Assembly (NCBI GenBank): GCA_022071945.1
Contig: JAJVIN010000006.1
Span: 104,911 to 168,910 of the forward strand
Length of the DNA stretch: 64,000 nt
DNA from: Thermoanaerobaculia bacterium
GTDB lineage: Bacteria > Acidobacteriota > Thermoanaerobaculia > UBA5066
Direction of reading: 5' to 3'
The position numbers and the translations under genes were made by a program. Shown piece after piece: positions 8,296 to 17,022 of the stretch (positions are counted from its first letter, which is position 1; each line of letters starts with the position of its first letter). Below the pieces are notes generated by a model, which was not told the origin of the DNA, did no database searches, and was given only the letters and a program-made list of their open reading frames with translations.

Positions 8296-10389
8296 CTACC
8301 TCCAGACCTCGATCTTCGCGATTCTGTTCTTTTGCCCCAGGACATCGACCTCGTCACCGGGTTTGCGTCCGATCAGGGCCTTGCCGAGCTCCGACTGGTA
8401 GGAGTAGATCCCCTGGTCGGGCTCGGACTCCCAGGGCCCCAGGATGGTGATGACCCGCTCGCCCTCAGAGGACTCGAAAGTCACTTTCGTCCCGACCCGA
8501 ACCTCGGCGGGATCGACCGTTGCCGGATCCAGCTTGCGGGCCTGCCGGAGCTGCTGCTGAAGCTGTCCGGCGCGGGCGGAGAGCAGTTGTTGACGATCCC
8601 TCCGGGCCTTGTACTCGAAGTTCTCCGAGAGGTCTCCCTCGGCGGCGGCAAGGGCGATCCCCTTCGTGTTCTCGGGGATCTCGACCGTGAGGATGTGCTC
8701 GAGCTCCTGCCGCTTGGACAGGATCGACTCGACCGTGGCAAAGAAGGTCTCATCCTCGACTGCCTTGCGGAGCTCGGGGAACCTCATCTCCGCGGCCTTG
8801 ATGAGGGCGGTCACCCGGGAGGGCTCGAGGTCGTGGTGGCGGGCCAGGACGTCGAGAAAGGCGCGGGCCTCCTCGAGCTTGGCCGACTTGACGAGCCAGA
8901 TGGCAACGAGTCCGGTCCTGTCGAACATCTCCTTCAGGCGCGAGCGAACGCCCGAGAGCTCGTTCCACGAGACGGCATCGACGAGGCGCGCGAGAACCGA
9001 GGGGGTCAGGCGGTTCCGGAAGCTCTCGTCTCCTCCGGCGCGCTGAGCAAACCAGAAGAACGCCCTGGGGCCCAGGCGGGGGTTCTTCAGGAGGCGGTCG
9101 ATCGACTGTTCCCTCAGGGCGGGGTCCAGAGCCAAGAGTCTCTTGTCGATCAGGTCGAGAGTCCGGCCCTCTTCCTCCTTGAAGAACCAATCAGCCAGGG
9201 TGCGGGCCGCCTTGTCGGGATAGCGCTCCTCGTAGATTTCCAGGGCCCGTTCCCGGGTCTGCCGATCCGCGAGCTTTGCGAAGAACGGGAGAGCGGTCTC
9301 GGGGACGAGGTCGGAAAGAGAGAATCCGAGGGCCACCTCGGGGATCTTCTCGATCAAGACGCCGATCTCGAAGGCATCCGGGGGATCGGTCTCCAAGAGA
9401 CCGTGGGCTTCGCGGGCAAGAGCGAGCGCCAGCTTCGACGTCAGCTCCGGTGAGCGTTTCGCGTTCTTGCGAAAGAAATCGACCTGCTCGGAAAGGGGTG
9501 ACCTCTCGAATTTCTGGAGGAGCTTCGAGTCCGCGTCCTCCACTGTTTCCATCCACTCGACCGTCGCATTCCGGCCAGTCCCATGGACGATCACTTGCGG
9601 GTGCTTGCGGATCGCCGTCCAGAAGTTCGTCCAGCCGTCATCGTCGAGAACGCCCTGGACCGCTTCCTTCAACTCGGCGACGGTCAACCTCTTGGCGAAG
9701 GACTTCGAGATCCACTCGAAAGCGGCGACCGGGTCGGTCTTGAGCTTTCCGCCCACCACCTCGGGACTGAGGAGCTTGTCTCTGAGGAAGTGCCCCGCTG
9801 GCAGCGGGATGAGGCTCTTGACGGCGACGGTGATGGGCACGGCGACGCCCTTGGCCTTCTCGAAATCCACGCGCACCGACTCGAGGTTGAAGTTCGTGTC
9901 CGTCACGCGTCCCGCGCCCCGTCCGGCCATGGCGACGATCTCGCCAACTTCGAACGGGAGCCACTTCTCGGCCTTCTCGAGCCGCGCCATCCCGTCGAGC
10001 GGGCTCTTTGCCTCGCGGAACTTGAAGCGACCGAGCAGCGAGTTGATGGACGCCTTGCCGGCATAGGCGCCCGAAAGCGCCTCCTCGAAGAGCCGGTGGA
10101 ACCCCTCGGTCGTCGACGGGGTGGCTCCCGCCTTCACGGCCTCCTTCAAGAGCTCCCAGCGGAATCTCGCCACCGTGGGGTCCTTGGACTTGGACTTCAT
10201 CGCGGCGTCCGCCTGGCTCGCCAGCGTCTGCAAACGGCTCTTCTGCCCCGCCCTCGCCAGACCCTTCAGGGCCGCAAGCAGGACTTCCGTGTTCGTGGCA
10301 GGGTCTTTCAGGGCCTCCTGCCAGGCCGCCTCGACGAGGTCAAAGTGTTTTTCCGCTATGAGGGACGACAGCTCGGTATTCGTGACCAC
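8296..10389 (-). CDS. GreA-like transcription elongation factor with long N-terminal helical extension
   Basis: 697 residues. The last 145 or so are a GreA/GreB module: a coiled-coil hairpin with EGDLSENFEY (Asp586 and Glu589 match the two acidic tip residues that GreA uses to stimulate RNA cleavage), then a C-terminal FKBP-like domain ending GRKPGDEVDVLG. The first 550 residues are helical, repeat-like and rich in Leu, Ala and Lys. Ordinary GreA is about 160 residues; long forms are known in a few phyla. A role in rescuing backtracked RNA polymerase follows from the C-terminus; the extension's role is unknown. The GTG at 10389 has no ribosome site but lies 6 bases after a -10 hexamer, so the mRNA is probably leaderless. 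Confidence 0.87.
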   Translation of the reverse strand: MVTNTELSSLIAEKHFDLVEAAWQEALKDPATNTEVLLAALKGLARAGQKSRLQTLASQADAAMKSKSKDPTVARFRWELLKEAVKAGATPSTTEGFHRLFEEALSGAYAGKASINSLLGRFKFREAKSPLDGMARLEKAEKWLPFEVGEIVAMAGRGAGRVTDTNFNLESVRVDFEKAKGVAVPITVAVKSLIPLPAGHFLRDKLLSPEVVGGKLKTDPVAAFEWISKSFAKRLTVAELKEAVQGVLDDDGWTNFWTAIRKHPQVIVHGTGRNATVEWMETVEDADSKLLQKFERSPLSEQVDFFRKNAKRSPELTSKLALALAREAHGLLETDPPDAFEIGVLIEKIPEVALGFSLSDLVPETALPFFAKLADRQTRERALEIYEERYPDKAARTLADWFFKEEEGRTLDLIDKRLLALDPALREQSIDRLLKNPRLGPRAFFWFAQRAGGDESFRNRLTPSVLARLVDAVSWNELSGVRSRLKEMFDRTGLVAIWLVKSAKLEEARAFLDVLARHHDLEPSRVTALIKAAEMRFPELRKAVEDETFFATVESILSKRQELEHILTVEIPENTKGIALAAAEGDLSENFEYKARRDRQQLLSARAGQLQQQLRQARKLDPATVDPAEVRVGTKVTFESSEGERVITILGPWESEPDQGIYSYQSELGKALIGRKPGDEVDVLGQKNRIAKIEVWR

Positions 10390-10395
10390 GACTGG

Positions 10396-10424
10396 AGTGT
10401 ACAGTTAGGGACCCTGTGGGTCAG
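10396..10424 (-). promoter_or_regulatory. Sigma-70-type promoter of GreA-like operon, leaderless
   Basis: On the minus strand CTGACC (10424-10419), a 17-base spacer and TACACT (10401-10396) are followed after 6 bases by the GTG start. That spacing puts the transcription start at or next to the start codon, and no Shine-Dalgarno sequence is present. Confidence 0.6.
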
Positions 10425-10432
10425 CAGGGGGG

Positions 10433-11914
10433 TCACTCGAACGCCATGAGCGAGGCCCTCCGGGCCAGACGGGAGAGGTCTCCCGACGTCCACTTTCCCC
10501 GGTCGTTCACGAACGCGGCAAGATCTTCGGGGAGCGCATCGAGACCCAGCCTCGCGCCGCTGATGGCGCCCGTCATCGCGGCCGTCGTGTCCGTGTCCCC
10601 GCCCGCCTCGATGGCGAGCGAGACGGCATCGAGGTAGCTGTCAGGGTGCGTGAGGTAGCAGAAGAGACTCCACAGGACGCTCCCCGTGACGAAACCCGGT
10701 ATCCCCGAGTACTCGGCTGGCTCGTCCATCCCCGTGGCGGCCAGAAGCGGGGCGACCTCACGCGGGGGCGCACCGAGGGAAGACGGGAGCCTCCGGAGGG
10801 CCCCGGCCAGGAGCGGGTCGAGCGACTCACAGGAACGCGCCAGACTCTCGCAGAAGGCCTCGGGCGGGACAGAGGGTGAATCGAGAGCGATCGAGACCGC
10901 CTCGGCGATGGCAACGGAGCCGGCCGCCGAACGCGGGTCCTGGTGAGTCACACGGCTCTGGATCTCGGCCGCCTCCTTCAGCCGCTTGCCTTTCCCGCGG
11001 TAGGCGAGACCGATCGGAGCCGCCCTCATTGCAGCTCCGTTCCCCGCGCTCGGTGAGGGCGTGGCCGCCTTGCTCCAGGGCACACCTTTCTGGAGCTGCG
11101 AGATCGCCTTGCGCGTGCCGGCACCGATCCCGATGATGCCGTCGCTGCGAAACAGCGTGACGAGCCGCCGGGCAAAGTCCTCCGGGTCGATCTGGCCTCT
11201 CACGGTCAGGCTCAGCAGAAGCTCGCGAGCGAGCTGGGTGTCGTCCGTGTACTGACCGAACGGGAAGATCTTGGCGGGGAACGACTCCAGCTGAGAGGTC
11301 CGGACGACGTCCTTTACGTAGGCGCGACAGGCCTCGGGCGGCTCCCCCTCCACCGGCATGCCCAGGGCATCGCCGAGCGCCTCGCCCACGAGACAGCCAG
11401 CGAAGTGGAGCATCACCTCGACCCGCGAAAGAAACATCCCGAGAGAGCTCTCGAGAAACGGGATGCACTCCGTCAGACGGTGGGACCCCTCGACGAGGTG
11501 CAGCTCGACGCCGTGCTCGCGGGCGAACCGCACGCTGTTTTCAGGGGGAACGAGCCGGTCGCCCCAGGCGTGCACGATCTCGACATGGAGGGCCTCGGGG
11601 CGAGGACTCTGATCCGGGTATCCGGGGAGGTAGAACGCCGGCGCCAGGAGGAAGAGGCCCCGAGGCTGCAGGTTCTGCGAGGCGACCGTCGCAACGTACG
11701 CCCCCATGCTGGACCCGACGAGAAAGAGTGGCCGCGGCATCCTGCCTGCCACCTCGACGAGCTTTCGGATCCTCTCGTCCGGTTCCCGCATCCCCTGAAA
11801 GTCGGGGCTCTCGACCTCGTACTCGGCATGCCGGGCCACGTCCGCCAGGGCTCGGATCTTCCGGCCCCACGGCCCGCTCTCCAGTCCGTGGCAGAAGACA
11901 ACTGACCCCTTCAC
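10433..11914 (-). CDS. Fusion of alpha/beta hydrolase and ADP-ribosylglycohydrolase
   Basis: 493 residues in two enzyme domains. Residues 1-165 are a small alpha/beta hydrolase of the YqiA/YcfP type: oxyanion region FCHGLESGP, nucleophile GSSMGA, acid HAWGDRLVP and base EGSHRL. Residues 166-493 are an ADP-ribosylglycohydrolase: GCLVGEALGDALGMP, the metal motif GQYTDDTQ and the second motif EAGGDTDTTAA. The latter family removes ADP-ribose from proteins or small molecules using two Mg ions. Both halves look catalytically intact. The GTG start overlaps the stop of the upstream ATPase (GTGA), which implies translational coupling. The fusion is unusual; the substrate is unknown. Confidence 0.88.
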   Translation of the reverse strand: MKGSVVFCHGLESGPWGRKIRALADVARHAEYEVESPDFQGMREPDERIRKLVEVAGRMPRPLFLVGSSMGAYVATVASQNLQPRGLFLLAPAFYLPGYPDQSPRPEALHVEIVHAWGDRLVPPENSVRFAREHGVELHLVEGSHRLTECIPFLESSLGMFLSRVEVMLHFAGCLVGEALGDALGMPVEGEPPEACRAYVKDVVRTSQLESFPAKIFPFGQYTDDTQLARELLLSLTVRGQIDPEDFARRLVTLFRSDGIIGIGAGTRKAISQLQKGVPWSKAATPSPSAGNGAAMRAAPIGLAYRGKGKRLKEAAEIQSRVTHQDPRSAAGSVAIAEAVSIALDSPSVPPEAFCESLARSCESLDPLLAGALRRLPSSLGAPPREVAPLLAATGMDEPAEYSGIPGFVTGSVLWSLFCYLTHPDSYLDAVSLAIEAGGDTDTTAAMTGAISGARLGLDALPEDLAAFVNDRGKWTSGDLSRLARRASLMAFE

Positions 11915-13680
11915 GCCGCACCTCCGCTTCCGGGCTCCAGCGCCAAGAGCCCCGCCTCGCCTGCCAGGCGCTCAATCCTGTCCAAGACCATCCTGATCTC
12001 CGCGGGCACGGCTTCCGGCCGCATGCACTCGATCAGGGAGTTGTAGTTCCGGAGCCGGAACTCGTTCGGACGTCCCAGCTGGGAGAAGAACTCGTCGAAC
12101 ACCGGGTCCAGGAAGTCCTCGATCGCCCGCATTTCCTGCCACCAGGAGTGCTCCGGATGCTGGGCGTACCGGCGGGGGACCCGTTCTTCAATCGCACGGG
12201 CCATCGCCGCGCGATGGCGCTGCTTGAGCTCGGATTCGAACAGGAGCCCCTCGCTCTCGTCGTGAGCCAGGCTTTCGGCGAGATTGCGAACTGTCTCCAG
12301 GCTCGAGAAGTAGTTCTCGAACTTGCGCCGGGTCAGCGTGAGGATTTCCATGCCGGGCGGCGGGTTCCCGTTCACCGGGATGTCCCTGCCGGCAATCAAC
12401 AGCGCCCGGAGCCTCGGCTGGGCCTGTTGCAGCGTCTGGAAGTGGTCCCAGGCACGGTCGGGCCGGTCCCCCACGTAGAAGACGAAGGGTTGCTCGAGAA
12501 GGGGCTCGACCGGGTGGGCTGTCTTGCGGGCGAAAGCCCGGATCGCGGCCAGATCGGATGGCGCGGCCACATAGACGAGCCAGCCTTTCTGTTCGGCCTG
12601 GAAATACTGGTCGAAGCCGACCGTGGTCAGGGCCCGCGCGACCTGTCCCAGCTCTCGGACGTCGATGCGGTGAGGCTTGCCGAGGAAGGCCACGACGATG
12701 TCCCGCCCCGCGGCTTCTTGCAGCAGGACTTCCGAATGCGTGGCGATGATCACCTGGCTCCCCGTCCGGCGAGTCCAGGACGACAGCTCCTCGTAGATCT
12801 GCCTCTGCCGCAGGACCTCCAGGTGGGCGTCCGGCTCGTCCAGGAGGACGATGCTGCCGGGGTTGAGAGCCAGGTAGGCGAACAGCAAGAGCGTCTGCTG
12901 GAATCCGCGTCCCGAGGTCGACAGGTCGAGCCGGGTCCGGGATGCGTTCTGGTAAGTCATCCGGATCTCGCTTCGCTCCTCGATGTACTCGGGCGGATCT
13001 AACACGACCCCGAAGAGCTTTCCGGCGCGCGCCGCCAGCTCCTCCCACTGGCCCCTCCCCTGCTCGCTCTCGTAGACGCGAAGGCAAAGGTTTCGAAGGA
13101 CCTCGGCCGTCCGGCCTTGGCCGATGAGGAACTGAAGCTCACCGTGCTGCTTGCGGAACTCCCGGTCGGCGAGACCCGACATCGGCGGAAGGAAGGTCAC
13201 CTTCAGGTCCGAGGCCTCCCTGGGAACCCAGAGGCGCGGGTCCGTCCCGGAGGAGAGCTTCACGGGGCGCCCGTAGAACGATTCCTCGTTGGCATAGTCG
13301 AGCTCGAAACCGCACCGCCACGCCCCCGCGGACCCGAGCCCGTCGACGAGGATCTCGATCCTGACGTTCTGGGTTTTCTTCTGGGCGTTTCCCCTTACCG
13401 TGGAACGGACGTGGAGTTCGTTCCACAGCTGCCGGGCATCGGGGACCGGCATGGTGAAGAGGTCCTTGCGGTTGATGACGACCCCGGTCCTTTCCCGCGC
13501 CTTCGACGTTCCCTCTCGCTTCTCACTCCAGTGCTGGACGGCGAGATTCCAGAGGGCAACCGCCTGCAGGACGGTCGTCTTGCCAGAGTTGTTCGGCCCG
13601 ACGAGGACGGCGGGATTGCCGAGCTCGACGGTGACGTCATCGAAACGCTTGAAGTTCCGGATCCGCAGACGTGTCAGCAT
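11911..13680 (-). CDS. OLD-like AAA ATPase with degenerate Toprim-like C-terminus
   Basis: 589 residues. Walker A GPNNSGKTT is at 28-36, a signature-like STSGRGFQQ lies near 285, Walker B SIVLLDEPDAH near 310 and a switch His in IIATHSEVLL near 340. This is the split ABC-type ATPase found in OLD nucleases and RecF-like proteins. In the C-terminal part VYVAAPSDLAAIRAFA aligns with the Toprim motif that normally reads VEGxxD, but the Glu and Gly are replaced by Ala and Pro, so nuclease activity is doubtful. The start overlaps the upstream gene by 44 bases and the stop overlaps the hydrolase/ADP-ribosylglycohydrolase (GTGA). OLD-family ATPases often occur in phage defence; that role here is inference. 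Confidence 0.88.
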   Translation of the reverse strand: MLTRLRIRNFKRFDDVTVELGNPAVLVGPNNSGKTTVLQAVALWNLAVQHWSEKREGTSKARERTGVVINRKDLFTMPVPDARQLWNELHVRSTVRGNAQKKTQNVRIEILVDGLGSAGAWRCGFELDYANEESFYGRPVKLSSGTDPRLWVPREASDLKVTFLPPMSGLADREFRKQHGELQFLIGQGRTAEVLRNLCLRVYESEQGRGQWEELAARAGKLFGVVLDPPEYIEERSEIRMTYQNASRTRLDLSTSGRGFQQTLLLFAYLALNPGSIVLLDEPDAHLEVLRQRQIYEELSSWTRRTGSQVIIATHSEVLLQEAAGRDIVVAFLGKPHRIDVRELGQVARALTTVGFDQYFQAEQKGWLVYVAAPSDLAAIRAFARKTAHPVEPLLEQPFVFYVGDRPDRAWDHFQTLQQAQPRLRALLIAGRDIPVNGNPPPGMEILTLTRRKFENYFSSLETVRNLAESLAHDESEGLLFESELKQRHRAAMARAIEERVPRRYAQHPEHSWWQEMRAIEDFLDPVFDEFFSQLGRPNEFRLRNYNSLIECMRPEAVPAEIRMVLDRIERLAGEAGLLALEPGSGGAA

Positions 13681-15637
13681 GGATTCCGGGAAAGAGTAAC
13701 GCGAGCGGGGCCGCGCCGGAGGAGTTCCTTGCGATCGCGAGGAACTCCTTTTTCATTTCGCGAATCTCTTTCTCGCGCCGGAACCGGTCGAGCCGGATGC
13801 GGGCCAGGGCCGAGAGAGCCGTCGAAGCGGCCCGCCTCTTCAGCAGGGGGTCGTCCGACGTCCGGGCGACCTCGCGGCACACGAGGGCGGCCCTCCAATA
13901 CTCCTCCTGGGCATCCAGGAACTCGCGATCCCTCGCGGCTGTCGCGCTCTCAGCCGCCGGAACCGGCTCTCCGTCCTCGTTCTCGGGCCCCTCGAGCACA
14001 TAACGCTGCATTCCGCCCCAGAGGCGGTCATTGAAGAAAACCTGCGTCGAGTGCTTGGAGAGGAACTCGGCATAGGCCAGCTTCGCCTCGAGCCCTCCTC
14101 CGGCGGAGGAAGCCGAAGCATAGATCGCGGAGAGAGCCTCCATCCTCCGCAATCGCCGGGGACTCCCCGCCTTCTCGTAGAGCCGGGAGGCGTCGGCGTA
14201 GCGCTCGAGCCGAGCGTACCGGACGGCCAGCGAGTAGGCGACGAGGGCGCGGCCGCTGTACTTCAGCTCTCGCCAGTCGTCCCTCCCCGGACCGAAGTGC
14301 CAGAACTCGAGCTTCTGCGACGCCCAGTTCCCGGCGAGGTAGGTTTCCAGCGCTTCCACCGGGAGCTCGACGTCGAGCGCGTAGGCGAGGTCCTTGGAAT
14401 CCCTCCAGCAAAACAGAGAGAAGTCCCAGGAGTTGGTGGTCTCTGATTCCCACGACTGCCGCTCGAGAACCCAGTGGTGCAGGAGCGCGTCCAGTTTCTC
14501 GGGGTTGTTCCCGAGGAAGCCCGCGCTGACGGCCAGCCCCTGCCACCCCATCATGCGAAAGCGGGTGTCTGCCGTCTTCGTCCGGACCAGCGAACGAAAG
14601 GCCCTCGCGGCCTCCTGGTGATTCCCCTCGAGGTGGTGGGCGGCCCCCAGGAACCAGAGGAAGTCGGGACTCTCTGCGACCCGCGAGCCGCGAGCCACCC
14701 GGCGGGCATACCGGAGAACCCCCTTCTGGTCCCCGGCGAAGAGGGCGGCCCGCATCAGGGCGAGAGCGACTCGGTCCGAGGACTCGCCCTTCCCGAAGAG
14801 CTCGGGGTGGCGCTTGACGGCCTGTTCGACCTTCCTGGCGATCTCCTTCCGCTCGGAAACCGACTCTTCGAAATCCTCCCGCGGATTCGTCACGAGGGTA
14901 AGGGCGAAGAGGGCGTGCTCGGGGGTGTCGAAGAACTCCTCGAGGCGCGTGGAGAGCTGGCGGTATGTCCCGTCGTGGGGGTAGAGCATCCGCAGCGAGA
15001 GAAGAAGCGAGTCCCTCGTGTGGATGGACTCCGGCCTCAGGAGTTCGTCGAGATAGATTTTGGCCGCTCTCACGTGGTCTCCCGAGAGATAGAGAACGCG
15101 CCCGAGCCATCCCCGGGCCTCGCTCGCCAGTGCCGGGCTCGTTTCAAGGGAGAGAACCGATTCGAGCCCCTGCCGCGACCGCGACAGGAGCTGGGTGTCG
15201 TTCCCCTGGCACTCCGCCTCCCTCAGGTCGATCTTCGCCTCGAGAAGCGTGAGCTCGGCAGCATCGAGAGCCGCCGGCTTTCCCTGGCGGGCCTGAGCAA
15301 TCGCCCGCCGGGCTCTTGCGAAGGGTCCGGCGCCGCCACCGGGCGCCTCCGGATCCGGGCAGCCGTCCGCGAGGGGACGGTAGGCCGCCCGGGCTCCCTC
15401 GAGCGCGGAGTCACGGCTCTTGGGCCCGAAGCCCGCGAAGGGCTGCCCGATCGGAGCCGGGCGATCCCCCCGATCGAACAGGTCCCCCGCCCCTCGCGTG
15501 AGGGGCTGCCAGAAGTTCCTCTCGAGGTATGTCCGGATGACGGGGAGCGGACCGCAGCCGAAGGTCTCGCTCGAGAAAAAGACGAAGGCCCCCGAGGCGG
15601 CCAGCGCCAGGAGCAGGAAGGCACCTATTCGTTTCAT
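13637..15637 (-). CDS. Secreted CGP-motif TPR-like protein
   Basis: 666 residues. A signal peptide (IGAFLLLALAASGAFVFF) precedes FGCGPLP; the Cys may be the mature N-terminus of a lipoprotein, but the lipobox is atypical. Helical repeats follow, for example WLGRVLYLSGDHVRAAKIYL and SPDFLWFLGAAHHLEGNHQ. The layout repeats that of the gene cut by the left edge (1-1961). The ATG overlaps the stop of the DUF3142-like gene (ATGA), and the 3' end runs 44 bases into the ATPase gene. Function is unknown; a periplasmic scaffold is possible. That it shares an operon with a cytoplasmic ATPase and an ADP-ribosylglycohydrolase is notable. Confidence 0.85.
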   Translation of the reverse strand: MKRIGAFLLLALAASGAFVFFSSETFGCGPLPVIRTYLERNFWQPLTRGAGDLFDRGDRPAPIGQPFAGFGPKSRDSALEGARAAYRPLADGCPDPEAPGGGAGPFARARRAIAQARQGKPAALDAAELTLLEAKIDLREAECQGNDTQLLSRSRQGLESVLSLETSPALASEARGWLGRVLYLSGDHVRAAKIYLDELLRPESIHTRDSLLLSLRMLYPHDGTYRQLSTRLEEFFDTPEHALFALTLVTNPREDFEESVSERKEIARKVEQAVKRHPELFGKGESSDRVALALMRAALFAGDQKGVLRYARRVARGSRVAESPDFLWFLGAAHHLEGNHQEAARAFRSLVRTKTADTRFRMMGWQGLAVSAGFLGNNPEKLDALLHHWVLERQSWESETTNSWDFSLFCWRDSKDLAYALDVELPVEALETYLAGNWASQKLEFWHFGPGRDDWRELKYSGRALVAYSLAVRYARLERYADASRLYEKAGSPRRLRRMEALSAIYASASSAGGGLEAKLAYAEFLSKHSTQVFFNDRLWGGMQRYVLEGPENEDGEPVPAAESATAARDREFLDAQEEYWRAALVCREVARTSDDPLLKRRAASTALSALARIRLDRFRREKEIREMKKEFLAIARNSSGAAPLALLFPGIHADTSADPELQAFR

Positions 15638-16968
15638 TTTTCCTCGACGGTGAGAGAGAACGTCGCCGGCTCCTTCGAGAAGGCCCGGGCGATGGGTATC
15701 ACGGATTCACGGGCATCTCCCGGAACCTCGACCCGGACCCTCAGCCGGGACTCGAAGACGACCTTCAGCCGGTTCGTCGGGGACAGGTAGTCGATGGGGG
15801 CCGACGAGGAAACGATGAGGGAGACAGGCGTCAACCGGAGGCGGTCTCCGGCTCTCACGGACAGGTCGTAACAGCGGCGTCCCGGACAGTCTCCCTCCCG
15901 GACGACGAGCTCGTCGGTCCTGGCCGGGGTCCGCTCGCTGGCCGCCGCCAGCACCTCTCCCGGGGTCAGGGTGAGAGCCTCACGGCGGGAGGGCCAGCGG
16001 AAGAAGAGGACGCCCTGACAGTTCGGTCCGAATTCGCGGGCACTCCTGACGGCCTTTCGGATCGACTCTCTCGTCGGCAGGATGACATCCACCTCATCTC
16101 CTGGCTGAAGCTCGAGCCGAGGGGATGGACGCTGAACGATGAAGTGGAGGATCCGCTCTCCAGCCGGGGACGTGAAGACTCCCGTCTGCCGCACGGGCGC
16201 CGCGAAGAGGTCGAGGGGACTCATCTCCCGGTACGCTCGCCGCTGAGGGGGGCTGCCCCTCACCCGCTCGATGCGGCCGAACGAGGCGGCTCCGATCCAG
16301 TAGGGCTTGCCCGCATCCTCGAACCGAGAGGAGAACCGGTCCGAGACCGCCTCGGCGATCCGGGGCAAGTCACCGGGCGGACGGACGTCATAGAACTGCG
16401 GGACGAACTCATCGACCTTCTCGAGGACAGTCCGGACCTTGGTGCCTGGACGGAACCAGTCGACGAGGGCCGTGATCGAGAGCCTCGTCCCCGGGGGGAG
16501 GGCCTTTCGAAGGGCCTCCAGGAAGACGGCGTAGTCGCCGAGAGAGGTGGTGGGAACGTCGAGATCGATCTGCAGCCCCCGCAGCGGGGCGCCACTCTTC
16601 CTGAGCGAGACCGCCCAGCTCTTGTAGGCTTCCACGATCGGGCGCAAGACGGCCGGCTTGGGGACTTCCGGCTTCTGAATCCTGAGAACCGAGACGTAGC
16701 GCCGGGCCGGCGGAAGCTCAGGGGGCCACAGATCCGAAAGGCGCCCCTTCGCATCCAGTTCTCCTCCCTGTACATAGAGGGCGTCCAGTGCTGGTCCCTG
16801 GTAGGCAAACGCCTCAGGCGTCCGCCAGTACCAAAAACCGAGGCGGAACTCCCGGGGCTCAGGAGGCGAGGGTCTGGGGCCACAGGAGGCAAGAAAGGCG
16901 GCAAGAACCGCCGCCACGAGGAGTCTCCCACCGTTGCGATCCGGCCCTGGACGCGGTCGGACGGGCAT
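15634..16968 (-). CDS. DUF3142-like lipoprotein
   Basis: 444 residues with a lipobox at AAFLASC, so a predicted lipoprotein. The mature part begins with LGFWYWRTPEAF and contains LRGLQIDLDVP, LRKALPPGTRLSITALVDW and VDEFVPQFYDVRP. I recognise these as the DUF3142 pattern, which has a TIM-barrel-like fold of unknown function; the assignment is from memory of the family. It opens a four-gene overlapping operon. The ATG at 16968 lies 6 bases after TAGCAT, a -10-like hexamer, and has no ribosome site, so the transcript is probably leaderless. Confidence 0.78.
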   Translation of the reverse strand: MPVRPRPGPDRNGGRLLVAAVLAAFLASCGPRPSPPEPREFRLGFWYWRTPEAFAYQGPALDALYVQGGELDAKGRLSDLWPPELPPARRYVSVLRIQKPEVPKPAVLRPIVEAYKSWAVSLRKSGAPLRGLQIDLDVPTTSLGDYAVFLEALRKALPPGTRLSITALVDWFRPGTKVRTVLEKVDEFVPQFYDVRPPGDLPRIAEAVSDRFSSRFEDAGKPYWIGAASFGRIERVRGSPPQRRAYREMSPLDLFAAPVRQTGVFTSPAGERILHFIVQRPSPRLELQPGDEVDVILPTRESIRKAVRSAREFGPNCQGVLFFRWPSRREALTLTPGEVLAAASERTPARTDELVVREGDCPGRRCYDLSVRAGDRLRLTPVSLIVSSSAPIDYLSPTNRLKVVFESRLRVRVEVPGDARESVIPIARAFSKEPATFSLTVEEK

Positions 16969-17022
16969 CGATCAATGCTAGCTCCGAACTTCCCGGGGCG
17001 CCCTGCGTACCCTTGATCGATG
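16966..17022. promoter_or_regulatory. Divergent promoter region in perfect inverted repeat holding both start codons
   Basis: CATCGATCAA (16966-16975) and TTGATCGATG (17013-17022) are perfect 10-base inverted arms 37 bases apart. Each arm contains the start codon of one divergent gene. On each strand a TANNNT hexamer (TAGCAT at 16980-16975 minus; TACCCT at 17008-17013 plus) sits exactly 6 bases before the ATG. This layout fits two leaderless promoters; no good -35 box is visible on either side. Confidence 0.55.

Noticed and set aside
11911..13680. Gabija- or Septu-like defence ATPase
   Set aside because: No UvrD-like helicase or HNH partner is adjacent, so a known system cannot be named; kept only as an OLD-like ATPase.
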